Of a DNA stretch of 20,815 bases, positions 1 to 6,999 are shown piece after piece. The DNA lies in the NCBI GenBank assembly GCA_964516555.1, contig CAZFAI010000012.1, positions 1 to 20,815 of the forward strand, in the 5' to 3' direction. Source of the stretch: CAZFAI01 sp964516555. GTDB lineage: Bacteria; Patescibacteriota; Microgenomatia; UBA12405. The notes under the pieces are model-generated. The model made no database searches, had not been told where the DNA came from, and saw nothing but the letters and a program-made list of their open reading frames with translations. Within the stretch, counting starts at the first letter, position 1. Every line of letters starts with the position of its first letter. Both the position numbers and the translations under genes were made by a program.

Positions 1-1
1 A

Positions 2-295
2 GCTGCCTCTGATTTGGACTCCAGCCTAAGCCGGCTTTTGGTTATTGTTGAAAACTATCCGGTCCTCAGGTCTAGCGAAACCGTTAATCGTCTCATGGAC
101 GAATTGGCCGGTACCGAAAACAGAATCTCCGTCGAAAGACAACGGTATAACGATCAGGTTACTTCCTATAATCTTGGAGTAATGCGCTTCCCGGGAAGCA
201 TTCTAGCCAATATTTATGGCTTTGAGCCGATGTCATTATTTAATTCAGTCCCCGATGCCGGCACGGCCCCCTCAGTCAATCTTGATATCGAATAA
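2..295 (+). CDS. lemA: LemA family protein, C-terminal part (5' end outside window)
   Basis: The frame is open from the window edge, so the true start is upstream; 97 C-terminal residues are visible. They contain the typical LemA end: a helix with ENYP, the segment GTENRI, then RYN, and YNLGVMRFPG followed by a GFEP-type segment. LemA proteins are N-terminally anchored with an extracytoplasmic helical bundle; their biochemical role is poorly defined. The stop codon shares its last base with the start of the next gene (TAATG), so the two are probably translationally coupled. LemA next to a TPM-domain protein is a recurrent bacterial pairing, which supports both calls. The short tail after the GFEP region is a weakly conserved extension. 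Confidence 0.9.
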   Translation, partial: AASDLDSSLSRLLVIVENYPVLRSSETVNRLMDELAGTENRISVERQRYNDQVTSYNLGVMRFPGSILANIYGFEPMSLFNSVPDAGTAPSVNLDIE

Positions 296-1125
296 TGAAG
301 ATCAAGACGCTCCTTGTCTTTATTGTTTTTTTGCTATTCGGCCACGTCAGGTCGTCACTAGCCATTAGTTATCCTCAACCAACAGGCTACGTCAATGATT
401 TTGCCCAAGTATTTTCATCTGAATTTAATTCTCAGCTTGAAAATCGGCTCTCTCAGTTTGAATCCGATACCCAAAATGAAATTGCCGTCCTGACAGTTAC
501 AAGCCTTGAAGGTCAAACCGTGGAACAGTATGCCACGGCTATTTTTGATCGATGGCAGATTGGTAAGAAAAGTCAGGACAATGGACTTTTACTGCTGATA
601 TCTCCAAATGACCGAGAAGTCAGAATCGAAGTAGGTTATGGTCTGGAATCTGTTATCAACGATGGTCGGGCAGGTGAAATCATTAGAAATCAAATTACCC
701 CTGCCTTTCGGGAACAAGATTACGAGAAAGGAACGCAGAATGCTATAGATCAAATACTGGAATTTCTAGGCTCAGGTACCCTTGAGGAGGCTCCCGCCCC
801 CGCTTCTTCGCCCAACTTTGCTTGGATATTGTTTATTTTTATATACGCCGCCTCTTTTATGGCCCGCACCAAGTCATGGTACCTGGGCGGAGTAATCGGT
901 TTTTTTCTTGGCTATATCCTTGGCCATATCTGGGCAATTATATCTCTTAGCATTTTCGGCTTAGTTCTTGACTATATTCTTTCCAAAAATTATCGTCATC
1001 TCAAATCAAGCAGTAAGCCTACCGACTTTTGGCATTCTACTGGCGGATTCAAATCTTCCGGTGGAGGCTTTGGCGGATTCGGCGGCGGTCGTTCCGGCGG
1101 CGGTGGTGCTTCTGGCAAATGGTAA
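295..1125 (+). CDS. TPM-domain membrane protein (YgcG family)
   Basis: 276 residues. A signal peptide or anchor (about 1-24, ending near SSLA) is followed by a TPM domain (about 28-158) with the typical features: GYVNDFAQVFS near the start, then IAVLTV, DNGLLLLISPNDREVRIEVGYG and a GRAGEIIR segment. TPM domains fold outside the membrane; some family members have phosphatase activity or bind metal, but the function here is unknown. An Ala/Pro linker near 164-171 leads to hydrophobic segments (about 172-190 and 195-232), then a Gly-rich tail (GGFGGFGGG and similar) ending in GKW, as in many YgcG proteins. The ATG overlaps the lemA stop by one base and no Shine-Dalgarno sequence is visible, so coupling to lemA is likely. 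The stop is one base from the stop of the converging tsaC-tsaE gene. Confidence 0.88.
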   Translation: MKIKTLLVFIVFLLFGHVRSSLAISYPQPTGYVNDFAQVFSSEFNSQLENRLSQFESDTQNEIAVLTVTSLEGQTVEQYATAIFDRWQIGKKSQDNGLLLLISPNDREVRIEVGYGLESVINDGRAGEIIRNQITPAFREQDYEKGTQNAIDQILEFLGSGTLEEAPAPASSPNFAWILFIFIYAASFMARTKSWYLGGVIGFFLGYILGHIWAIISLSIFGLVLDYILSKNYRHLKSSSKPTDFWHSTGGFKSSGGGFGGFGGGRSGGGGASGKW

Positions 1126-1126
1126 T

Positions 1127-2191
1127 TTAGTAGCTAATTTCCCTGATAGTTTGATCAATATAAGTAAAGTTAACCTGTAGATATCTAACTTTTTCTTTTA
1201 ACCTCAGAAACGCCTCTTCTCCCATATTTTCCGGCCATTCTATGCAGGCAATTGTCTCCTCGTCTGCCAAGTCCCAAAATTTAATCTCTTCAAGTTCATA
1301 AAACTCGCTTATCCGGTACAAATCAAAATGAAGAAATCGGGTAAATCTACCCCAATTTATTTGGTATTCGTTATAAATCACAAAAGTAGGTGAAGTAATC
1401 CTGCCCTTCACTCCCAAATATTTACCCAAACTTCTGGCAAAGACAGTTTTCCCACACCCCAAATCTCCACTCAATCCCAACACTATCGGCCCCCCTTCAT
1501 CTTTGTCGACCCATTTCTCCAACAAAAAAGTTGCAATATTACTGGTTTCCTTCTCAGACTTAGAAATCAAATTTTCCTTTTTTCCGGTAATCAAATCACC
1601 CCGTCTTAAAATTTTTAGTTCACTCTCAGTTGCATCTATCACCGTTGATGGTTTGTTTTTTGGTAATTTTCCTCCGTCAACTACCAGATCAATCATGCCC
1701 TTCTTTTTTGTAGACAGTGTATTTAGAAAACTGGCGATAGTGTAATGAGGACTTCTTCCGGATAGATTTGCCGAAGTAACCGTAACCGGTTTTCCAATCA
1801 AAGCTGACAAATCTAAAATCGGTATAAATTTAGGGATCCTGACGCCTAACGTTCCATTTTCGGCCTCAATCCCCGATGCTAATTTATTCCTACCCTTGCC
1901 AATTATTGTAAAAGGGCCTGGTAACAATTTATCGTAAATATTTTCGATATTCTCATTAAACTCGACATATATTTTTGCCATCTCTTTATCCTTGACTGCT
2001 ACAGATATCGCTTTCCCCGGCCATCTGTCTTTAAACGCCAGTAATTTATCAACTGCCTTCTGGTTAGTTGCGTCTACCAAAAGACCGTAAACCGTGTCTG
2101 ACGGAAATACTACCAAACCTCCGCTCTGAATTATTTTGGCGGTTATTTCCAAACTTCTTCGGTAGTTTTCTTCAATATTTATAATTTTCAC
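1127..2191 (-). CDS. TsaC-TsaE fusion, t6A tRNA modification protein
   Basis: 354 residues with two enzyme parts in one chain. Residues about 1-203 are a Sua5/YrdC (TsaC) domain: FPSDTVYGL (29-37), K54 and R56 in the KxR position, PGPFTI (91-96), SANLSG (140-145) and STVID (182-186). TsaC makes L-threonylcarbamoyl-AMP from Thr, bicarbonate and ATP. Residues about 207-354 are TsaE (YjeE): Walker A GDLGCGKT (242-249), SPTF (267-270), HFDLYR (288-293) and EWPE (318-321). TsaE is the ATPase that supports TsaB-TsaD in transferring the threonylcarbamoyl group to A37 of ANN-reading tRNAs. The start is GTG, 8 bases after an extended -10 box. The protein has no C-terminal Sua5 domain. The fusion is clear from the sequence; coordinated function of the two halves is inferred. 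Confidence 0.92.
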   Translation of the reverse strand: MKIINIEENYRRSLEITAKIIQSGGLVVFPSDTVYGLLVDATNQKAVDKLLAFKDRWPGKAISVAVKDKEMAKIYVEFNENIENIYDKLLPGPFTIIGKGRNKLASGIEAENGTLGVRIPKFIPILDLSALIGKPVTVTSANLSGRSPHYTIASFLNTLSTKKKGMIDLVVDGGKLPKNKPSTVIDATESELKILRRGDLITGKKENLISKSEKETSNIATFLLEKWVDKDEGGPIVLGLSGDLGCGKTVFARSLGKYLGVKGRITSPTFVIYNEYQINWGRFTRFLHFDLYRISEFYELEEIKFWDLADEETIACIEWPENMGEEAFLRLKEKVRYLQVNFTYIDQTIREISY

Positions 2192-2199
2192 TGGTCACA

Positions 2200-2208
2200 A
2201 TTTTACCA
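2200..2208 (-). promoter_or_regulatory. extended -10 promoter for tsaC-tsaE
   Basis: Read on the minus strand this is TGG-TAAAAT, 8 bases before the GTG start. A normal -10 to +1 distance puts the transcript start at or within a few bases of the GTG, predicting a leaderless or near-leaderless mRNA. It lies back to back with the valS promoter in a 49-base intergenic gap. No convincing -35 box was seen. Confidence 0.55.
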
Positions 2209-2225
2209 TTTTATACCTTGCTCCG

Positions 2226-2234
2226 TGTTAAAAT
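2226..2234 (+). promoter_or_regulatory. extended -10 promoter for valS
   Basis: TGT-TAAAAT followed by exactly six bases and the ATG of valS. There is no room for a ribosome binding site, so a leaderless transcript is predicted. No good -35 match lies at 16-18 bases. Confidence 0.6.
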
Positions 2235-2240
2235 AGACCC

Positions 2241-4514
2241 ATGGAAAAAAGTTACAGTCCTGCCGGTGAATCCGATATTTATCAACTCTGGTTGGATCAA
2301 AATGCCTTTACTCCCCAAGTCCCTCCTAATCCTCACCAATCCCGCGCCAAAAAAGAACCCTTCACCATAATTTTGCCTCCACCCAACGCCAATAATCCAC
2401 TCCATGCCGGCCATGCTCTTTATACCGTTGAAGATATTATGGTTCGCTTTCACCGTATGCTTGGCGATCCTACCCTTTGGCTTCCTGGTACCGATCATGC
2501 CGGCATTGAAACCCAGTTTGTTTTTGAAAAACACCTCCAGGCTCAGGGAAAATCTCGCTTTGACTACGATCGTCAGACTCTTTTTAAAATGATCTCTGAT
2601 TTTGTAAACGAAAACCGCGGAATTGCCATTGATCAAATGAAACGTCTTGGCTTTTCTCTGGATTGGTCCCGGTTAAAATTTACTCTCGATGAAGATCACA
2701 GTCAAAGAGTGTTCACTGTTTTTCATCAGATGATTGATGACGGCTTGATTTATCGCGACGAAAAAATCGTCAATTATTGTACTTTTTGCGGTACTGCCTT
2801 TTCCAATCTTGAAGTTGTTCACAAAACTGTCGATTCCCACCTTTGGTATATTGATTACGGCCCGCTTTCCGTAGCCACTACCCGGCCGGAAACCATGCTT
2901 GGCGATACCGCCGTTGCCATTAACCCCAAAGACAAGAGATATCAGGATTTACTCGGCACCACCATCAAACTACCCTTAGCTGACAGGGAAATCCCAATTA
3001 TTGCTGACGAATCGGTCGATCCCGCCTTTGGCACCGGTGCTGTCAAAGTCACTCCTTCCCATTCTCCGGAAGATTATGAAACCGGCAAGCGCCATCAATT
3101 GGAATTCATCCGCATCTTCGATTTTGACGGCAAATCAAATACAAACGTTCCTGCCAAATATCGCCAATTATATCCCCAACAACTCAGGAAGGTGGTGCTG
3201 GAGGACCTGGAAAAAGCTGGTTTACTCTTAAAAACTGAAGACCATCAACATGAAGTTGGTCATTGCTATAAATGTGGTCGGCCTATTGAACCACTGACTG
3301 CACCTCAATGGTTTGTTAAAATCGAATCTCTAGCCACTCCAGCAACAAAAGCAGTTAATGATGATAAGGTAAAAATTTTCCCTCGGCGCTTCAAAAAAAC
3401 CTTCCTTGCCTGGATGGATAACATCAAAGACTGGCCTATATCCCGCCAAATTGTCTGGGGTCACCGCATCCCCATTTGGTATAACCTCGATCAAAACCCA
3501 AATATTCGACTTTCTTTTATCAACAGCCAGAAAGAGATTGAGAACGCAGATTGGGCGGCAGTGTCAACCCGCTTTGATGAAGTTAGCTCCGGACTGCAAA
3601 CATTAATTGCTCCCATTGACGCTAAATTTTACATCTCCAAAAAAGATGCCCTAAAATACGGACCACACGTACTCCAGGAAACCGATACCTTCGATACTTG
3701 GTTTTCTTCCGGCCAGTGGCCTTATTCTACTCTCGGTTGGAGTCCTGACGGTCACCATTCACCCGATTTCGAATATTTTTACCCCACCACCATATTGGAC
3801 ACCATGTGGGATATTCTTTTCTTCTGGGTAGCTAGAATGATCATGATGGGTATTTATGCTACAGGCGATATTCCCTTCAAAGTTGCCCACATGCATTCCC
3901 GTGTTCTTGATGCCAAAGGCCAAAAAATGAGCAAATCAAAGGGGAATGTTATCGACCCTGTCACTATCGCCAACGAGCATGGAGCGGATGCTCTCCGTAT
4001 GGCTCTGGTTTACGGCGTTGCCCCCGCCTCAGATGTGGCTCTGTCCCAAGACAAAATCCGTGCCCAAAGAAATTTTGTCAACAAAATCTGGAACGCCTCC
4101 CGCTTTATCCTAATGCTTACCAACAAGGCAAAACAACAAAACCCACAGTTTGTACTAACCCTCACTATCGATCCCAAAAAAATGACAAAGGAGGACAAAA
4201 TAATTATTTCTGACTTAAATCTTCTGATTAATTCAGTCACCAAAAACCTTAATCAATACCGTTTTGGCCAGGTTAGCGAAGATCTCTATCAATTTTTCTG
4301 GCACCAATTCTGCGATCTTTATATCGAATCTGCCAAGAACAGGGGAGAGGATTCTCTGCCGGTTTTATTAACCGTTCTGATTACTTCTCTCAAGCTTCTA
4401 CATCCATTTATGCCATTTATCACCGAGACTTTATATCAGCAACTAAAAAATGAATTTGACTTAGAAGAACCTCTGTTAGCTACAAGTTCCTGGCCAAAAA
4501 ACTATGAGCTCTAA
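2241..4514 (+). CDS. valS: valyl-tRNA synthetase, short form
   Basis: 757 residues; class I synthetase that charges tRNA-Val. Visible are the HIGH-type motif HAGH (55-58) after PPPNANNPL, GTDHAG, the editing-domain motif ATTRPETMLGDTAVAI, two Cys-pair segments resembling zinc knuckles (YCTFCG and HCYKCG), TWFSSGQWP, TILDTMWDILFFWVARMI, and KMSKS (562-566). The anticodon-binding helical domain follows, ending soon after FMPFITETLYQQL. Many bacterial ValRS are about 880-950 residues and end in a coiled-coil tRNA-binding arm; that arm is absent here, since the protein stops at SSWPKNYEL. The ATG lies six bases after an extended -10 box and is probably the first transcribed codon. The last 11 bases overlap the next gene. 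Confidence 0.95.
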   Translation: MEKSYSPAGESDIYQLWLDQNAFTPQVPPNPHQSRAKKEPFTIILPPPNANNPLHAGHALYTVEDIMVRFHRMLGDPTLWLPGTDHAGIETQFVFEKHLQAQGKSRFDYDRQTLFKMISDFVNENRGIAIDQMKRLGFSLDWSRLKFTLDEDHSQRVFTVFHQMIDDGLIYRDEKIVNYCTFCGTAFSNLEVVHKTVDSHLWYIDYGPLSVATTRPETMLGDTAVAINPKDKRYQDLLGTTIKLPLADREIPIIADESVDPAFGTGAVKVTPSHSPEDYETGKRHQLEFIRIFDFDGKSNTNVPAKYRQLYPQQLRKVVLEDLEKAGLLLKTEDHQHEVGHCYKCGRPIEPLTAPQWFVKIESLATPATKAVNDDKVKIFPRRFKKTFLAWMDNIKDWPISRQIVWGHRIPIWYNLDQNPNIRLSFINSQKEIENADWAAVSTRFDEVSSGLQTLIAPIDAKFYISKKDALKYGPHVLQETDTFDTWFSSGQWPYSTLGWSPDGHHSPDFEYFYPTTILDTMWDILFFWVARMIMMGIYATGDIPFKVAHMHSRVLDAKGQKMSKSKGNVIDPVTIANEHGADALRMALVYGVAPASDVALSQDKIRAQRNFVNKIWNASRFILMLTNKAKQQNPQFVLTLTIDPKKMTKEDKIIISDLNLLINSVTKNLNQYRFGQVSEDLYQFFWHQFCDLYIESAKNRGEDSLPVLLTVLITSLKLLHPFMPFITETLYQQLKNEFDLEEPLLATSSWPKNYEL

Positions 4515-4959
4515 GACCTCAAAAGTTCTGGTTCTGCTTTTATTGGTCTCTGCCCTGGCTTTAAACATTTACTTTTCCGTAAAAAAAATTGATCCTTACA
4601 CCGAAAACAAAATTCTTCTCTCGTCCCTGTCGCTAGGTGATTCCTATTATGGCCGTCTTAGATTGTGGCGGCAGTTTGCCCTCAAGGGCGATTGGGATCA
4701 GGCTCATTATTTCGAGGCTGGCCTGGATCCATCCGACATAGAAGACTATAGGAGTCTGAATCAACCGGAATATCTGGAAAAAATCTACCAACAGCTTTTG
4801 GACAAGGGTATAAAAAATCAGGAAGATTGGCTTGCTTTAGCCAAAATACAAGTCAAGCTCGGTAAGACTCAGGACGCCAAAACTTCGATTTCACAGGCTT
4901 ATTACCTTGATCCGGTTAGAGACGACATTTACCGCCTCTATCTTCAGTTGGTCAAATAA
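4504..4959 (+). CDS. small membrane-anchored protein with TPR-like C-terminus
   Basis: 151 residues, family not recognised. Residues about 7-26 form one hydrophobic segment (VLVLLLLVSALALNIYFSV), probably an uncleaved anchor. The C-terminal half looks like helical hairpins of the tetratricopeptide kind: EDWLALAKIQVKLGKTQDAK followed by ISQAYYLDP. TPR units mediate protein-protein contact, so this may be an anchored scaffold, but no partner can be named. The start overlaps the end of valS by 11 bases with no ribosome binding site, so it is probably made by translational coupling from the valS transcript. The stop is one base from that of the converging rplY gene. Confidence 0.75.
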   Translation: MSSKTSKVLVLLLLVSALALNIYFSVKKIDPYTENKILLSSLSLGDSYYGRLRLWRQFALKGDWDQAHYFEAGLDPSDIEDYRSLNQPEYLEKIYQQLLDKGIKNQEDWLALAKIQVKLGKTQDAKTSISQAYYLDPVRDDIYRLYLQLVK

Positions 4960-4960
4960 T

Positions 4961-5629
4961 TTATTCTTCCTCTTTTGACTCACTTTCAGCTTCGCCACCC
5001 TCTTCTTCAGCCTTTTGTTCGGTAGCAGGCACTTCACCAGGAGCTACCTCAGGCTCTTCAATTTCCTCTTCGGCTGCCGGCTCCTCAATCTTCACAATCA
5101 CCTGGTCAGGAGAGTTCTGAATTTCAACTTTGTCATCAACTTTCAAATCAGCAACAGTAATTGTATCGTCAACGTTTACTAGCTGCGAAATATCGACCTC
5201 AATCCTTTCTGGTAAATCTGTTGGTAGGGATTCTACCTCCACCTCATTGGTAATTTCCACCAGAACCAAGCCTTCTTTAACCGCAACCGATTCTCCCACA
5301 ATTTCAATCGGAACCGTTGCCGTGATCTTTTCTTTCAAATTAACCTTGTAGCAATCTATGTGAATTAGGTTTCCCTCAACTGGATGGTATTGAGGATTCT
5401 TAAAAAGAATCGGATAATTTTCTTTTTCCACTAACAAATCAATCAAACTGGACTCGCCTGCTTCTTCAAATAATTTATTCAATTCCTTGCTCTTCATCTG
5501 TATCGAAATCGGATCAAATCCCTTCCCGTAAACTGTAGCCGGGAGTAACCCCTCGCTCCTTAAGTGTTTAACTTTTTTCCCAAAAGTACTTCTAACTTCA
5601 GCATTAATTTGTGGATTGTTCTTTGCCAT
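4961..5629 (-). CDS. rplY: ribosomal protein L25, CTC/TL5 long form
   Basis: About 222 residues. L25 binds 5S rRNA in the large subunit. The N-terminal L25 domain (about 1-92) shows LRSEGLLPATVYGKG, the hallmark of the family, and ends near HPVEGNLIHIDCYKV. A TL5/CTC beta domain follows (about 95-185: PIEIVGESVAVKEGLVLVEI, VESLPTDLPERIEVDIS), then a strongly acidic tail of about 37 residues rich in Glu, Ala and Pro. The ATG at 5629 (MAKNN) is preferred over an in-frame TTG at 5647, because the MAKNN start fits the family and a GAGG lies 12 bases upstream. It is the only gene here with anything like a Shine-Dalgarno sequence. It converges on the preceding gene with one base between the stops. 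Confidence 0.93.
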   Translation of the reverse strand: MAKNNPQINAEVRSTFGKKVKHLRSEGLLPATVYGKGFDPISIQMKSKELNKLFEEAGESSLIDLLVEKENYPILFKNPQYHPVEGNLIHIDCYKVNLKEKITATVPIEIVGESVAVKEGLVLVEITNEVEVESLPTDLPERIEVDISQLVNVDDTITVADLKVDDKVEIQNSPDQVIVKIEEPAAEEEIEEPEVAPGEVPATEQKAEEEGGEAESESKEEE

Positions 5630-5700
5630 TTTTCTTTTTTGCCTCAACGCCTTTGTCCCCTTAAGGACTACCTCATTTCGGCTCTAATAAACTAGAGGCT

Positions 5701-5709
5701 ATTATAACA
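5701..5709 (-). promoter_or_regulatory. extended -10 promoter for rplY
   Basis: On the minus strand: TGT-TATAAT, a perfect extended -10. The predicted start near 5694 leaves a leader of about 65 bases, the only long leader in the window. Two small inverted repeats lie here: CTCTA/TAGAG at 5682-5697, straddling the predicted start, and GTCC/GGAC at 5655-5668 within the leader. Whether either one regulates L25 cannot be told. Confidence 0.6.
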
Positions 5710-5714
5710 TTAAA

Positions 5715-5723
5715 TGATAAAAT
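5715..5723 (+). promoter_or_regulatory. extended -10 promoter for trpS
   Basis: TGA-TAAAAT followed by exactly six bases and the trpS ATG, the same arrangement as valS. A leaderless mRNA is predicted, so no T-box or attenuator leader is possible. It is divergent from, and almost touching, the rplY promoter. Confidence 0.6.
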
Positions 5724-5729
5724 TTAACC

Positions 5730-6731
5730 ATGAATAAACCAAAACCTCGCATACTAACCGGAGATCGGCCTACCGGTCCTCTTCATTTGGGCCATTATGT
5801 AGGTAGTCTCAGGAATCGTGTCCGTCTTCAAGCCGATTACGACTGCTTCTTTATCGTGGCTGATTTACATACTCTAACTACTAACCCCACCAAGGAAAAA
5901 ACATCCTCGGTTAATGCTAACGCCAAAGGACTTGTGCTTGATTATCTCTCTGTCGGTATTGATCCTGAAATTTCAGTTATCTACCAGCAGAGCCGGGTTC
6001 CCCAGGTAACTTATCTCTATCTGCTTTTTAATATGCTAGTTACCGTACCCCGGGCTCAGCGGGTTCCCACCCTAAAAGATGTTCTCCGCGATCTTCATAT
6101 TGAAAAACCCTCAGTTGGTCTTTTAAGTTACCCTATTCTTCAAGCCGCTGATATTCTTATGGTCAAAGGCAACTTGGTACCCGTTGGCAAAGATCAGGAA
6201 AGTCATGTCGAAATTACTCGCGAAATCGCCTCCGAGTTCAATCGTCTTTACGGGGAAGTTTTTCCTATCCCTAAATCCCTGATTGGAGATGGTGGCACTC
6301 TGGTCGGCACCGATGGTCAGGCCAAAATGAGTAAATCAATTGGTAACTGTATCTACCTCTCCGACGACACTCAAACGGTTATCGATAAAGTCCGCCGGAT
6401 GTATACCGACCCCAACCGTATCAAAGCTACCGACCCTGGTAAAGTTGAAGGTAATCCGGTTTTCATTTATCACGATGCCTTCAATGACAACAAACAGGAA
6501 GTTGAAGATCTCAAAAATCGCTACCGCGCTGGCAAAGTAGGGGATGTGGAAGTCAAACTAAAACTGGCCCTGGCTATCAATAACTTTCTTGATCCCATCC
6601 GCGAAAAACGTGCCTTTTATGAATCCAAACCAAAGTTGATTGAAGATATTCTCGATCAGGGTTCAAAACAAGCCCAAAAAGAAGCCCAAATAACCCTAGA
6701 TCAAGCTCTGCAAGCTATGGGAATTAGATAA
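5730..6731 (+). CDS. trpS: tryptophanyl-tRNA synthetase
   Basis: 333 residues, the normal length of a bacterial TrpRS. It is a class I synthetase that charges tRNA-Trp as a homodimer. The signature PTGPLHLGHYVGS carries the HIGH-type motif HLGH (19-22). Other family landmarks are FIVADLHTLT, SYPILQAADILM (the tryptophan-pocket region), VGKDQESHVEITREIA, and KMSKS (199-203, within GQAKMSKSIGN). The C-terminal helical anticodon-binding region ends normally. The ATG lies six bases after an extended -10 box with no leader. Downstream it converges on the tRNA-Ile gene with 21 bases between. Confidence 0.97.
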   Translation: MNKPKPRILTGDRPTGPLHLGHYVGSLRNRVRLQADYDCFFIVADLHTLTTNPTKEKTSSVNANAKGLVLDYLSVGIDPEISVIYQQSRVPQVTYLYLLFNMLVTVPRAQRVPTLKDVLRDLHIEKPSVGLLSYPILQAADILMVKGNLVPVGKDQESHVEITREIASEFNRLYGEVFPIPKSLIGDGGTLVGTDGQAKMSKSIGNCIYLSDDTQTVIDKVRRMYTDPNRIKATDPGKVEGNPVFIYHDAFNDNKQEVEDLKNRYRAGKVGDVEVKLKLALAINNFLDPIREKRAFYESKPKLIEDILDQGSKQAQKEAQITLDQALQAMGIR

Positions 6732-6752
6732 GAAATAATGGGTGGAAATTTC

Positions 6753-6829
6753 TGGTGGGTATGCCTGGATTCGAACCAGGGACCACCGACTTATAAGATC
6801 GGTGCTCTAACCGACTGAGCTACATACCC
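6753..6829 (-). tRNA. tRNA-Ile(UAU), CCA encoded
   Basis: Complete cloverleaf on the minus strand: acceptor GGGTATG/CATACCC, D-arm GCTC/GAGC, anticodon stem CCGAT/GTCGG with one T-G wobble, loop CTTATAA, T-arm CCTGG-TTCGAAT-CCAGG, discriminator A, then CCA (6753-6755). The anticodon TAT is at 6793-6795 and reads AUA. Most bacteria read AUA with a CAU tRNA whose C34 is converted to lysidine by TilS; a UAU tRNA needs no TilS. A37 is present as a possible t6A target. It follows tRNA-Met by five bases, so one transcript is likely. Confidence 0.93.
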
Positions 6830-6834
6830 TTCTG

Positions 6835-6908
6835 TAGCAGGGGCGGGACTTGAACCCGCGACCTCAGCGTTATGAATGCTGCGCTCTAACCACCTGAGCT
6901 ACCCTGCT
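6835..6908 (-). tRNA. tRNA-Met(CAU), elongator-like
   Basis: 74-base cloverleaf on the minus strand: acceptor AGCAGGG/CCCTGCT fully paired, D-arm GCTC/GAGC with loop AGGTGGTTA, anticodon stem CAGCA/CGCTG, loop TTCATAA, variable AGGTC, T-arm GCGGG-TTCAAGT-CCCGC, discriminator A. The anticodon CAT is at 6872-6874. The paired first acceptor pair and lack of a GGG/CCC anticodon stem favour an elongator over an initiator. A lysidine-type tRNA-Ile is possible in principle but less likely beside a UAU tRNA-Ile. The innermost anticodon-stem pair is an A-C mismatch. CCA is not encoded (CAG follows). Confidence 0.9.
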
Positions 6909-6922
6909 CCTTAGTACTGCCA

Positions 6923-6931
6923 ATTATATCA
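6923..6931 (-). promoter_or_regulatory. extended -10 promoter for the tRNA-Met/tRNA-Ile pair
   Basis: On the minus strand: TGA-TATAAT, a perfect extended -10. The predicted start near 6916 is about 8 bases before the mature tRNA-Met 5' end. A TGCGAA at the -35 spacing is a weak match. Confidence 0.6.
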
Positions 6932-6960
6932 AGTTTGCCCCTAGTTTCGCACCCTCGTAA

Positions 6961-6996
6961 ACAAAAAAGCCCCCAACTTAATGGAAGCCTTCTTGT
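6961..6996 (-). terminator. rho-independent terminator after the short tRNA-Met
   Basis: On the minus strand a hairpin with 8-base loop has GGCTTCC pairing with GGGGGCT (two G-T wobbles) and a further A/T-rich extension of the stem into a run of six T. It begins three bases after the discriminator of tRNA-Met (7000-7069) and separates that tRNA from the tRNA-Met/tRNA-Ile pair, which has its own promoter. The wobbles make it moderate in strength. Confidence 0.55.
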
Positions 6997-6999
6997 TTG

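Noticed and set aside
2211..2636. 141-codon open frame on the minus strand opposite the start of valS
   Set aside because: It lies antisense to the strongly supported valS N-terminus, resembles no family, and its start and composition are those of a shadow frame.
5630..5647. In-frame TTG start adding MRQKRK to L25
   Set aside because: The ATG at 5629 gives the usual MAK-type L25 start and keeps an upstream GAGG; the TTG has no supporting signal.
5682..5697. CTCTA/TAGAG inverted repeat upstream of rplY as an L25 leader regulator
   Set aside because: It straddles the predicted transcript start and has only five base pairs, so a regulatory RNA call is not supported; noted only in the promoter entry.
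5640..5729. T-box or tryptophan attenuator upstream of trpS
   Set aside because: The -10 box is six bases before the ATG, leaving no leader, and no T-box motif or Trp-rich leader frame is present.
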